Assembly (NCBI GenBank): GCA_963702695.1
Contig: CAVPDS010000008.1
Coordinates: 1-64,000, forward strand
DNA length: 64,000 nucleotides
Origin: VAZQ01 sp963702695
Lineage (GTDB): Bacteria > Pseudomonadota > Alphaproteobacteria > Rhizobiales > Xanthobacteraceae
Direction: 5' to 3'
This document shows, one piece after another, positions 8,378 to 17,207 of this stretch. The notes under the pieces were generated by a model. It searched no databases and had not been told where the DNA came from. It was given only the letters and a program-made list of their open reading frames with translations. Made by a program: the position numbers and the translations under genes. The stretch's first letter is position 1; the number at the start of each line of letters is the position of its first letter.

Positions 8378-9555
8378 TTGCTGCTCCCCGCGTCGGCTGC
8401 TGCGCGGCGACACACGCGTGACGGTCGCGTCCGCGCTGCAGCTTGTATTGCCCGTCAGTGACGACCCGCTCGCCCTCGCTCAAGCCGCTGGTGACGACCG
8501 TGACATCGCCGGTGGTTGGGCCGACCTCGATCGGCCGTGGTTCGGCGGTGTTGTCGTTCGGTGACGATCCAGGCGAACAGGCCCTGCGGCCCGCGCTGCA
8601 CCGCGCTCGCCGGCACGACGATGGCGTTCGCCCGCGTCTCCAGCAGCAGCCGCGCGTTGACGAAATCGCCCGGCCAGAGTTGTTCGTCGTCGTTGGGAAA
8701 GATCGCCTTGAGCCGGATCGTGGCGGTCGCCTGATCGATGGCATTGTCGACCAGGAGGAGCTTGCCGGTCGCTAGCGCCTGGCGGTTCTTCTGGTCGAAG
8801 GCGACGACCTGCACCGCGCCGCGCGCCATGCGCCGCGCGCACGTCGGAGAGCACCCGCGACGGCAGCGTGAACATCACCGCGGAGGGCTGCGTCAGCACC
8901 AGGTTGGCGATGCCGCGCTGGTCGGAGGCATGCACGATGTTTCCAGGGTCGACGAGCCGGATGCCGACGCGCCCGTCGCTGGGCGCCGTGATGGAGGTGT
9001 AGTCGAGCTGGGTCTGCGCGGTTTCGATCGCGGCGACGTCGGCGGCGATCGAGGCCTTGAGCTGATCGACCTTGGCCTGGTTCTGGTCGACCTGTCTGCT
9101 GCGATCCGTAATCGTTCTGCGCCAGCGTCTTGGAGCGGACGAGATCCTTCTCCGCGGCGATGAGTTGGGCTTCGTCCTGAGCCTTCTTGGCCTTGGCCTG
9201 GTCGAGCGCGGCCTGGAACAGGCGCGGGTCGATCTTCGCCAGCACGTCGCCTTTCTTGACCCGCTGGCCTTCGGTGAACAGCACCTCCTGCAGCTTGCCG
9301 TCGACCTGCGAGTGGATCGCCACCGTGTACATAGGCCTGCACCGTGCCGAGGCCAGTGGCATAGACCGGAACGTCCTGCCGGGCCGCGAGCGCTACGGTC
9401 ACGGGAACGACCCGCGCCGCGGGACGCGCAGCCGGGGCCGGTTTGGATTCGGGAAATCCGTACCAGTAGGCAACGCCCGCGGTCGCAACGAGGACCAAGA
9501 TAAGGGTGCCCAGAATACGCCTCAGCCTGTATCGTCCTGGACTTTCAGCAATCAT
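8374..9555 (-). pseudogene. RND periplasmic adaptor (HlyD/AcrA-like), frameshifted
   Basis: A membrane-fusion protein of about 390 residues: an N-terminal membrane anchor (ILGTLILVLVATAGVAYWYG), a lipoyl-type half (VDGKLQEVLFTEGQRVKKGD), a helical hairpin (AALDQAKAKKAQDEAQLI), then beta-barrel and membrane-proximal parts (FTLPSRVL, VVPASAVQ, GLSEGERVVTDGQYKLQ). At least four frame changes break it. It precedes and overlaps the pump gene (ATGA overlap near 8374-8377). The likely start is the ATG at 9555; an alternative is at 9600. In the cell it would bridge the RND pump to an outer-membrane channel; no channel gene is in view. Confidence 0.8.
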
Positions 9556-9670
9556 TTCATCACCAAATCCGGTTGGCAGCGCAGTGCGCTTCAGCGGCAA
9601 CGATCAAAGATCGAGGTGTGCCGACATCGCCCGGCTCAGCGGGGCGATGTCCAAACGCCCAACAATGCAG

Positions 9671-10057
9671 TCAGGCGACCGGCGGCGCGCGTGCCCTGAA
9701 ATGGACGCTGGACGAGGCCGTCAATTTGGTTTGGGTAAGACTGACTATCAGTTCGTCCGAAATGATCGCCAAAGGCGCCAGGACGGGCATGGGCGCAGGC
9801 AGGAATCCGGCCGAATGGACGGAGGTGGCGCAGATTGCGCAGTAATGGCCAAATGCCACGTGCTTGCGCGGAGCAGCCGGGATATCCGCCGCATCGGATG
9901 AAAGGCTCTGCGGAGAATTGATGAAGGACCAAAGCGGTCCGGACGTCTGGACGACGCCCTCGACGTGGACGTGTCCGTACGACAGAATAAGCTGAACCGC
10001 GAGCGCGAACAGCGCGCACCACGTTCCGCATCGCCCGTGTGATCGAAACCAGCCCAT
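9671..10057 (-). CDS. DUF2946-like exported protein, copy A
   Basis: A 128-residue protein with a short basic N-terminus, a hydrophobic segment (CALFALAVQLILSYG), then HVH, a CAIC pair and a C-terminal hydrophobic and proline-rich tail ending in RARAPPVA. It is a clear paralog of the plus-strand gene at 10318-10707 (same CALFAL-VQL-LS-GHVHV block, same CAIC position and same RARAPP ending). Members of this uncharacterised family often lie beside metal-related TonB receptors or efflux genes; the His and Cys residues suggest metal binding (inference). It lies upstream of the broken RND adaptor and pump on the same strand and was probably their operon leader. The start has no strong ribosome site. 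Confidence 0.65.
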   Translation of the reverse strand: MGWFRSHGRCGTWCALFALAVQLILSYGHVHVEGVVQTSGPLWSFINSPQSLSSDAADIPAAPRKHVAFGHYCAICATSVHSAGFLPAPMPVLAPLAIISDELIVSLTQTKLTASSSVHFRARAPPVA

Positions 10058-10317
10058 CCGGCGATACGCCTCGGCTGCAGCACAACATGCTGATCAACGA
10101 GGAAGATCGCGCCGCATGGGTCGCCTTGTCAATGGTCCGAACGTTAGAGGCGATATAAGGAGCAGTGCTGGTCCCCTCGCGGAGCTCCGCAGGCGCTGGG
10201 GTATGAATGGTCGCTTTCCGAGGTTTTTATGTCACACATCCGCCATCGAATTGGGTATAAAATTGCCAACTGATATTTCGCATAGCGTTCCTCATTGAAT
10301 GAGTTCGATACACGACA

Positions 10318-10707
10318 ATGCGGTGGGTTCGGTCACGGCGGCAAGTTGGAGCGTGGTGCGCATTGTTTGCGCTCACCGTTCAGCTCGTGCTGTCGTTTGG
10401 CCACGTCCACGTCCTGAAAATCGGAACTGGCTCGGCCGCGGCGGGCGTGCTCGCCGACTGGTCGTCCCTGGTTGATGGAGGCGGCAAGCCGCCCGCGCCC
10501 GGGAAACAGAAAGCGCCCGGCCTCGCCGACGACTTCTGCGCCATCTGCTCATTGATGAATTTGGCAAGCTCCGTCCTGCCCGCGACGGCGCCGGGCTTGC
10601 CGTTACCGCTGCTCGCGAAGCAGGTGCAGATCACGACGCGCCTTGAAATCGCGCGGGCCGCCCCGCCGTCGCTCGTTTTCCAAGCCCGCGCGCCACCCCA
10701 AGCCTGA
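10318..10707 (+). CDS. DUF2946-like exported protein, copy B
   Basis: A 129-residue paralog of the 9671-10057 protein, divergently transcribed from it across about 260 bases. N-terminal basic residues precede the hydrophobic WCALFALTVQLVLSFG, then HVHV, a low-complexity linker, CAIC, and a tail ending in RARAPPQA. It probably passes or enters the inner membrane, exposing HxH and CxxC groups to the periplasm. It stands 165 bases before the TonB-dependent receptor and is likely the first gene of that unit, suggesting a role in uptake of the same ligand, perhaps a metal (inference from conserved Cys/His and context). Confidence 0.7.
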   Translation: MRWVRSRRQVGAWCALFALTVQLVLSFGHVHVLKIGTGSAAAGVLADWSSLVDGGGKPPAPGKQKAPGLADDFCAICSLMNLASSVLPATAPGLPLPLLAKQVQITTRLEIARAAPPSLVFQARAPPQA

Positions 10708-10872
10708 CATCGCTGCCCGTCGGTTCGCGGCCCGGACGCATTGCGCCTCCGTCGCCGGGAAAGCCGCGACCTGTCAACGCCCGCGTTGCGCGCGTTCGCC
10801 GGGAGCCATGGCGGCCAACGGGACATTTGCGTCCACGTGATCAGGAAATTTCTCGAGTGTCAGGGGTCTGCC

Positions 10873-13377
10873 ATGTCCAGCAGGATTCATCGCGCTATTC
10901 TTCTCAGCAGTTCCGCATCGATCGCACTGTGCTGCCTCGGGGACGGGGCATCGTCACAAGACGCACAACCGACGCCGCAAGTGCAGCCCGCACCCGCGCC
11001 GCAATCAGAGCCGCCGCCCACGCCTGCGCCGCAATCGACGCCAGAGCCCGCGTCCCAAACCACGACGCCGACCCCGGGGCAACTTCCACGGGTCACTGTA
11101 ACTGCGCCAGCCCCTCGTCCCGCGCGACCGGCGCTGCGGCGCCCCGCGGTTCGCACGACGCGAACCGCGGCTCCCACGCGAACAGCGACAACGCGGCCGT
11201 TGACCCCGACGCAACAGGTGGCTGCGAAAAATGCAACCTTCGACACCGCCCGCCAAAGCCTGCTGACGACGGTCGGCACCACGTTGTACCCGGTCAGCCA
11301 CGAAGCCATCCAACAGATGCCGCAGGGCGACAATCAGCCGATCGATAAGGTGCTCCTGCAGACGCCAGGCGTTTCACAGGACTCCGCTGCGAGCGGCACG
11401 CTGCATGTCCGCAATGAGCACGGCAATGTGCAATATCGGATCAACGGCATCTTTCTCCCAGACGGCGTCAGCGGACTCGCCACGTTCCTGGACACCGCGG
11501 TGATCGGCAACATGAGCCTGATCACAGGCGCTCTCCCGGCTGAATACGGCTTGCGCTCAGCGGGCCTCATCGACATTCAGACCCGAACCGACGTCTTCAA
11601 CAACACCGGCAGCGTCGGCGTTTATGGCGGCAGTCAGCGGACGTTCACGGCCGGCATCGAATATGGCGGCACCTATGCGGGCGACTGCGCGTCAACTCCG
11701 GCCACGCCGGGATATTTCGTGAAGAGTGTGCCCTCGAGCGTCGGCGGACCTTGCGCCGGGGCCACGCAGTATTTCTTCATGGCGCGCTACCTGCAAAGCA
11801 TCCACGGCATTGAGAATCCGGCCGCAACATTCAACGCGATCCATGATTTCACCCAGCAAGGACGCGGGTTCGGCTATCTGTCGACGGTCATCGACGACAC
11901 CAGCCGCTTGAGCCTGATTGTCGGAACGTCGAACAGCAAGTTCCAGATTCCAGACAATCCCGGACAGATGCCGACTTATTCTGTTTTCGGCATCACCGAC
12001 TTCAATTCAGCGAATATCAATGAGAACCAGACGGAACACACACACTTCGGTACGCTGGCCTGGCAGAAATCGGCCAACAATGTCGATCTGCAGTTGGCTG
12101 CTTACTCGCGCTACACGGATCTTGTTTTCACGCCCGATCCGGTCGCCGATCTCATGTTCAACGGCGTCGCGTCGAATGTTTCGCGCCGCGCTTTCGCCAA
12201 CGGCATCCAGGGCGATGGATCCTATCACATCGGCGATTCAAATACGGTACGTGCGGGGTTCTTCGCTCAAGCGGAACAGACGAAGGCCTCCAGCGTATCA
12301 TCGCTGCTGCCGATCGACACTTCGGACCCGACGCTGCCGCAGCTCAGTGATCAGCCGTTCAGCGTCGCCGAAAGCGTCAGCAAGGTTGGCTGGCTCCTCG
12401 GGGCCTACGTTCAGGACGAGTGGAAGGTCACCAGCCAACTGACGGTGAACGTGGGCGTCCGCTTCGATCAGATGTACCAGTTCGTCGACGCCAACCAATT
12501 CAGTCCGCGCTTCAACGTCGTCTACAAGCCGTTCGAGACCACCACCTTTCACGCCGGCTATGCGCGCAACTTCACCCCGCCTCAGCAGATCGAAGCGGCA
12601 TCGCGCAATACCGACCTGTACACTGGTACGGTTCTGGAACCCGGCGTGCCCGGACCGTATGGCGCCGTGCTGCCCGAGCGATCGAATGTCGTCGACGCCG
12701 GCATTGAACAGGTCGTGTTCCCGGGCCTCAAAGTCGGTGTCGATGCCTACTACAAGAGAGCCAAAGACCTGATTGACGACGGGCAGTTCGGCGCGGCGCT
12801 GGTCTTGGACGCCTTCAACTATCAGGTCGGCGAAAATGCCGGCGCGGAATTCAGCGCGAAGTATACCAGCGGCTCCTTCAGCGCTTATGCGAACTTCGCG
12901 GCAGCGCGTCAGGTTGCCAAGATCCCAAACTCCAATCAGTACCTCTGGGATCCCGACGAATACGCTTTCGCGTTGGTGAATTACGTTCACACCGATCACG
13001 CGCAGACCTATACCGGGTCGGCTGGTGCATCCTATGGCTTCTGTGGATCAACTGCGCCCACAGACCTGATGTACACGAAGGCTCCGACCGCTCCGGATTG
13101 GTGGTGTGGGACGCGTGTGAGCGCGGACATGATCTATGGCAGCGGCCTGCGCAGCGGCTTTGCCAACACGGATCACGTTCCTCCTTATACCCAGTTCAAC
13201 CTCGGGATTACGAAGGACTTCACGATCATCAGTAACAAGCCGACGACCCTGCGCTTCGACGTGGTCAATGTTTTCGACACGATCTATCTCATCCGCGACG
13301 GGTCAGGCATCGGCGTGTTCGCCCCGCAATACGGCCCGCGCCGCGGGTATTACGCGGGACTCTCGCAGAAGTTCTAA
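10873..13377 (+). CDS. TonB-dependent outer-membrane receptor
   Basis: An 834-residue outer-membrane receptor. The ATG at 10873 begins a signal peptide (MSSRIHRAILLSSSASIALCC); the upstream in-frame extension to 10741 lacks one and is rejected. Residues about 33-120 are a Pro/Thr/Arg-rich low-complexity stretch. The plug domain follows (PVSHEAIQQMPQGDNQPIDK, LLQTPGVSQ, HVRNEHGNVQYRINGIFLPDG, GALPAEYGLRSAGLIDIQTR). The rest is a beta-barrel with alternating aromatic strands, ending in GLSQKF with the C-terminal Phe expected for barrel assembly. ExbB and TonB genes follow immediately, so it has its own energiser. The ligand cannot be read from sequence; metal or siderophore-like uptake is plausible. 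Confidence 0.9.
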   Translation: MSSRIHRAILLSSSASIALCCLGDGASSQDAQPTPQVQPAPAPQSEPPPTPAPQSTPEPASQTTTPTPGQLPRVTVTAPAPRPARPALRRPAVRTTRTAAPTRTATTRPLTPTQQVAAKNATFDTARQSLLTTVGTTLYPVSHEAIQQMPQGDNQPIDKVLLQTPGVSQDSAASGTLHVRNEHGNVQYRINGIFLPDGVSGLATFLDTAVIGNMSLITGALPAEYGLRSAGLIDIQTRTDVFNNTGSVGVYGGSQRTFTAGIEYGGTYAGDCASTPATPGYFVKSVPSSVGGPCAGATQYFFMARYLQSIHGIENPAATFNAIHDFTQQGRGFGYLSTVIDDTSRLSLIVGTSNSKFQIPDNPGQMPTYSVFGITDFNSANINENQTEHTHFGTLAWQKSANNVDLQLAAYSRYTDLVFTPDPVADLMFNGVASNVSRRAFANGIQGDGSYHIGDSNTVRAGFFAQAEQTKASSVSSLLPIDTSDPTLPQLSDQPFSVAESVSKVGWLLGAYVQDEWKVTSQLTVNVGVRFDQMYQFVDANQFSPRFNVVYKPFETTTFHAGYARNFTPPQQIEAASRNTDLYTGTVLEPGVPGPYGAVLPERSNVVDAGIEQVVFPGLKVGVDAYYKRAKDLIDDGQFGAALVLDAFNYQVGENAGAEFSAKYTSGSFSAYANFAAARQVAKIPNSNQYLWDPDEYAFALVNYVHTDHAQTYTGSAGASYGFCGSTAPTDLMYTKAPTAPDWWCGTRVSADMIYGSGLRSGFANTDHVPPYTQFNLGITKDFTIISNKPTTLRFDVVNVFDTIYLIRDGSGIGVFAPQYGPRRGYYAGLSQKF

Positions 13378-13413
13378 CTGACGGCAACTTTTGGGAGGCG
13401 GGGGAACAAATGA

Positions 13414-14247
13414 ATGATTTTACATAACATGCGCCGTGTCTTGAGCCGCCTTGTCGGCACGCTTTGGGTGCTTGCAAGCTTGGGGTATTCCGCCGGCGCG
13501 CGGGCGCAGGAGGGAGCAACAAGCTTGCCGGTGGTTGGGGAAGCGGAATTGCCGCGGGACCTTTCGCCGTTGGGCATGTTCATGACCGCCCACGTCGTCG
13601 TGCAGGCGGTGATGGTCGGTCTTGCGTTCGCGTCGTTCATCACCTGGACGGTGTGGGTCGCCAAGACCGTCGAACTGACGATGGTCAAGCGGCGGCTGCG
13701 AGCGGACGTAAATGCGCTCGCATCCGCGCGCTCGGTCGCTGCGGCGTCGGCTCGCATCGGCAAGACGCGAAGCGTCGCGGGATCCTTCATCCGGGCAGCG
13801 GCGGATGAGCTGCAACTTTCCGAGGAAGTGATGGAGAAGGACGGCATCAAGGAACGCATTGCTTCCCGGCTCGAGCGGATCGAAGCCGCCGCCGCGCGCA
13901 AGATCATGCGTGGCACCGGTGTGCTTGCAACCATCGGAGCCACCGCGCCGTTCGTCGGGCTGTTCGGCACGGTCTGGGGGATCATGAACAGCTTCATCGG
14001 CATTTCGCAGTCGCATACCACCAATCTCGCGGTGGTCGCGCCGGGCATCGCCGAGGCGCTGCTGGCGACTGCCCTCGGGCTTGCGGCCGCCATCCCCGCG
14101 GTCGTGATCTACAACATGTTCTCCCGTTCGATCGCGGGCTATCGCGTGCTGATAGGCGACGCGTCAGCCGCGGCGCTACGTCTGGTCAGCCGCGACCTCG
14201 ATCGTCTTTCAATCGAGTCCCAGCGCGAGCGGCCGGCCGCCGAATGA
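13414..14247 (+). CDS. exbB: ExbB-type proton channel of a TonB system
   Basis: A 277-residue MotA/TolQ/ExbB-family protein. An N-terminal signal peptide (ending GARAQ) is followed by three membrane spans: HVVVQAVMVGLAFASFITWTV, then after a cytoplasmic helical region VLATIGATAPFVGLFGTVWGI, and GLAAAIPAVVIYNMFSR. The GATAPFVGLFGTVWGIMNSF block is the family signature. A purine-rich site (GGGAGGCGGGGG, 13391-13404) precedes the ATG at 13414; the ATG at 13429 is an alternative start. It uses the proton gradient to energise TonB. Its stop overlaps the tonB start (ATGA). The usual partner ExbD is missing from the operon. Confidence 0.88.
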   Translation: MILHNMRRVLSRLVGTLWVLASLGYSAGARAQEGATSLPVVGEAELPRDLSPLGMFMTAHVVVQAVMVGLAFASFITWTVWVAKTVELTMVKRRLRADVNALASARSVAAASARIGKTRSVAGSFIRAAADELQLSEEVMEKDGIKERIASRLERIEAAAARKIMRGTGVLATIGATAPFVGLFGTVWGIMNSFIGISQSHTTNLAVVAPGIAEALLATALGLAAAIPAVVIYNMFSRSIAGYRVLIGDASAAALRLVSRDLDRLSIESQRERPAAE

Positions 14248-14954
14248 TCATCAATCTCACTGCCGAGGACCGAAGCGACCTTGTCCGCTGGATTTCGAGC
14301 GGCGTATTCGTGCTGCTCATCCATGGGGGCGTCGCCGTTGCCTTGGTGGAATGGGGGGAGCCGGTGGGCGACTTCGGAGCCCCCGGTACGGTGATCACGA
14401 TGGACCTCATGCCTGTGCCGGTCACCTCGGAGGCGGAGCAGACCGATATCCCGCCTGGACCGGAGCAGGTTCAAGCCGAGGCGCCGCCGGACAAGCCGGA
14501 AGAGAAGGTGGAGGAAAAAATCGAGGAGGAAGTACCGGTCGCGCCCGATCCGGAGGTTGCCATCGCCACGCCGCAGCCGCAGCCGCAGCCGGACCAGCCG
14601 GTGGAGCCGCCGCAGTTGACGGCCCCGACGACAACGGCGCCGCAGGCGGCGCGCACCAACAACGCGAACGCAGTGCCGAACTGGAAAGCGCAAGTCGTCG
14701 GTCTGCTTGAACGCAATAAGCGCTATCCTTCAGAGGCTCGCGCCCGCCGCCAGCAGGGCATGGTCGAGCTTGCGTTCACGCTTGACCGCCAGGGTCACGT
14801 GATCGCAAGCCGGATCACGCGCAGCTCCGGCTTCGCAGCAATTGATGCGGAGGCATTGGCGCTCGTGCAACGGGTACAGCCGTTCCCGCCGCCGCCGGTG
14901 GAGTTCATCGGGCCAGTCGCGCTGACGGTGCCGATCCTTTTCAACATTCGTTGA
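14244..14954 (+). CDS. tonB: TonB-family energy transducer
   Basis: A 236-residue TonB protein with one N-terminal membrane span (WISSGVFVLLIHGGVAVALVEW), a periplasmic Glu/Lys then Pro/Gln-rich spacer (PPDKPEEKVEEKIEEEVPV, then PQPQPQPDQP) and a C-terminal domain with the typical YPSEARARRQQGMVELAFTL block, SSGFAAIDAEAL and a final VPILFNI. It overlaps exbB by four bases, which implies translational coupling. With ExbB it would transmit force to the receptor at 10873. The C-terminal domain is complete. Confidence 0.88.
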   Translation: MIINLTAEDRSDLVRWISSGVFVLLIHGGVAVALVEWGEPVGDFGAPGTVITMDLMPVPVTSEAEQTDIPPGPEQVQAEAPPDKPEEKVEEKIEEEVPVAPDPEVAIATPQPQPQPDQPVEPPQLTAPTTTAPQAARTNNANAVPNWKAQVVGLLERNKRYPSEARARRQQGMVELAFTLDRQGHVIASRITRSSGFAAIDAEALALVQRVQPFPPPPVEFIGPVALTVPILFNIR

Positions 14955-15104
14955 ACGGATCGGTTTCTTGGCTCTTCGGCGCAGATCCGCGCGGCAGGCA
15001 GACCGTGAATATGCGTCAGCTCTTGTGCCCTCAGGAGTCGGGAGATCGTGAGGTCTTCGGCTGTCCTCAACGCGTCTGATATGATCCCGGGCGCGGCGTG
15101 ACCC

Positions 15105-16073
15105 CTACTGCGGCGGCAGCGAGCCGAGATAGGAGGAAATCGCGATGATGTCGTCTTCCGATAGGTTGGCCACGACCGGCTTCATCACCGCCGCAGCTTC
15201 CCCCGCGCTGGAGCCGTGTCGCATGTCGAAGAGCTGTCGCGCGATGTACAGCGGTTGCAATCCCGCGAGCCGCGGGACTTCGCCCATGCCTTTCAGCGCC
15301 TCGCCGTGACAGAGCGCGCATTGGGTCGTCTTCCCAGAGCTTCCGCCTTTGACCAGGGCTTCGCCTCTGGCGATGCTGCCAGGCGGCACGTAGGCGATGA
15401 AACCGGAATGCGGGTCGCGGATTTCCGTGCGGTACGGATCCTCAGGGATCTCAAGAATGCGGCGTCCGATCGGCTCGGTGCCGCCGTCGGGATGGAGCAC
15501 GCGGTGACGGCCGGAGGTGGCGATGAACGTCTTCGGCGGCGTGGCGCTCTCGATCACCTTCACCCACACCTTGGGCTTCAACGCGGCGAAGTATTCGGCG
15601 GCCTGGCGAACGTCCTCGTCCGACATGGCCTTCGCGATGGGGCCCATACGTGCATCGTCCTTGCGCGCGCCCGTCTTATAGTACGCCATCTGCCGGATCA
15701 GGTACTCGGCGGGCATGCCGGCGAGGTCGGCGGCTTCCGGATGGCCCTGGCCGGACATCAGATGGCACGCGCCGCACGCAAATCTCCTCCCCGGGCCGCC
15801 TGCTACCGACGGCGGCGCCGGGGGATGTTCATCGGGAAACCAGTCCGGCGGATTCGAATTCCCGGCGACCTTGGCCCACTCGTACTCCTTCGCGCTGCCG
15901 GGCGCCCTCACGATGCCTTCCGGCCGCACGGAACTCGGCTGGACCTTGTCGGGGATGTTGAATGCCCAGTCGGGGAGTCCTGCAGGGACTGTGAGCTCTG
16001 CCTGCGCGTTGACCTCCCGCGCTATGAGGAGCGGAGCGAGGGCGCACACGAGGGCGGCGAGGCGGACGGACAT
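15105..16073 (-). CDS. Exported diheme cytochrome c
   Basis: A 322-residue protein with a signal peptide (residues 1-24, ending VNAQ) and two c-type heme sites, Cys100-Cys103-His104 (CGACH) and Cys252-Cys255-His256 (CALCH). The start is the ATG at 16073; the 71-residue upstream extension has no signal features. The second domain (GEALKGMGEVPRLAGLQPLY) resembles class I cytochrome c4/c5-type subunits of periplasmic dehydrogenases; the first carries GPIAKAMSDED typical of small cytochromes. It is convergent with the tonB gene, with a 150-base gap that holds nothing notable. Likely a periplasmic electron carrier; its partner dehydrogenase is not adjacent. Confidence 0.82.
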   Translation of the reverse strand: MSVRLAALVCALAPLLIAREVNAQAELTVPAGLPDWAFNIPDKVQPSSVRPEGIVRAPGSAKEYEWAKVAGNSNPPDWFPDEHPPAPPSVAGGPGRRFACGACHLMSGQGHPEAADLAGMPAEYLIRQMAYYKTGARKDDARMGPIAKAMSDEDVRQAAEYFAALKPKVWVKVIESATPPKTFIATSGRHRVLHPDGGTEPIGRRILEIPEDPYRTEIRDPHSGFIAYVPPGSIARGEALVKGGSSGKTTQCALCHGEALKGMGEVPRLAGLQPLYIARQLFDMRHGSSAGEAAAVMKPVVANLSEDDIIAISSYLGSLPPQ

Positions 16074-16399
16074 GTGTGAACGGAGAATTCGGCGGATCAC
16101 GGCGGCTCTCCTCTGCCCATTCTCGACGACGGTCGACTGTAAGTTATCCCGGCGCGGGTGACGACGTCTACCAAGGGCCGGTTTGGGCCATAGAAGATTT
16201 CCATTCCTCGCGGCGCGTCGGCACAGCTTCAATGTCGTCGTGGAATAGATGACAATGGGCGCCTCTTGCCCCTGAAATTTGCCCACCGTTCCGCGTCAAC
16301 CGTTCGACACGCGGATTATGAAAACTTGCTCCCTGCATCCAGCCGATGCAGTCCGCGCCGGTGGAGTCGAAGCCACCGTCGGTCATGACCATATTGGAA
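16074..16399. other. Intergenic stretch, no gene seen
   Basis: Between the diheme cytochrome start and the end of the Gfa remnant. The open frames here are continuations of neighbouring genes in the wrong frame. I see no RNA gene, repeat or convincing promoter. Confidence 0.4.
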
Positions 16400-17186
16400 T
16401 CAGGCTCTGAGCATCCCCGATGCCTTGGCGACATGGGTGGCAATCGCATCCATCAGAGCTGGCGAAAGGCAATCGTAGGGCTCGAGACGCAGTTCCTTCA
16501 GTCGAGACCGGACGGCCGCCATCTGATCGGGCGGGGTGCCAGAACTCGATGATCGAGGAGACAAACGCGGCGAACTCGGGGGGCGCCCAGCCCTGCTCCT
16601 TTGAAAGCTCCGTGTGGATGAAATCGACCCCGTAGAATGGATGCTTCGTGTTCTCGATGCGGCCATACATGTGCACGCCGCATCTTGTGCAGGCGTGCCG
16701 CTGAATGGTTGCACTGTCGTCCACGACTTTGAGCTTATCCTCATTCGCGGTGACGCGAACCTTATCGCGCGGCATCACCGCGACTTGTGAGAACAGCGCG
16801 CCCGCGGGCTTCCAGCATTTGGTGCATCCGCATACGTGATTATGGGCGCACTGGGCCGTGACGCTCACCTCGACGGGATTGCTTGCGCATAAGCATGCAA
16901 GCGTCGCCGTCCTCAACACCGCCAAGGTCGAGCCCGGCGCCAAATGCGTGGTATTCGGGCTCGGCGGCGTCCGTTCGGACCTGATCCTGTCAAACAGTTC
17001 TGCTGATTCCGGCTCGGGCGCGGCGTCGAGCTCGCGTTTCAGAATCTCCTCGAACGTTCGCACGCGAGCAAGCGCTTCAGTGCGGCCGCGATGGCGAGCA
17101 TAAAGCTGGACCGCCAGCCGATGCCAGTCTTCCCGAAGGGGATCGATCGTATGCAGCCGATCGGCTGCCGCCAGGGCCAGCGCCAC
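16400..17186 (-). pseudogene. Chimera: BTAD regulator fragment joined to frameshifted Gfa-type enzyme
   Basis: The first roughly 75 residues (GTG at 17186; DRLHTIDPLREDWHRLAVQL to AAPEPESAELFDRIRS) match the bacterial transcriptional activator (BTAD) helical repeat found inside SARP-like regulators. The frame then runs into S-(hydroxymethyl)glutathione synthase (Gfa): TLACLCASNPVEV, HNHVCGCTKCWKP, HACTRCGVHMYGRIE and FIHTELSKEQGW, with the zinc-binding Cys residues present. Near 16541 one extra base shifts the frame; the true Gfa C-terminus (TPPDQMAAVRSRLKELRLEP, LSPALMDAIATHVAKASG) continues in another frame to 16400. Gfa also lacks its normal N-terminus. I read this as a deletion joining two genes, followed by decay. 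As a working formaldehyde-activating enzyme it is unlikely. Confidence 0.7.
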
Positions 17187-17207
17187 CGCACGCGCGTCAG
17201 CACTCCT

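Noticed and set aside
16383..17186. BTAD-Gfa as a functional fusion protein
   Set aside because: Gfa lacks its N-terminus and its true C-terminus is in another frame, so chimera and decay are simpler.
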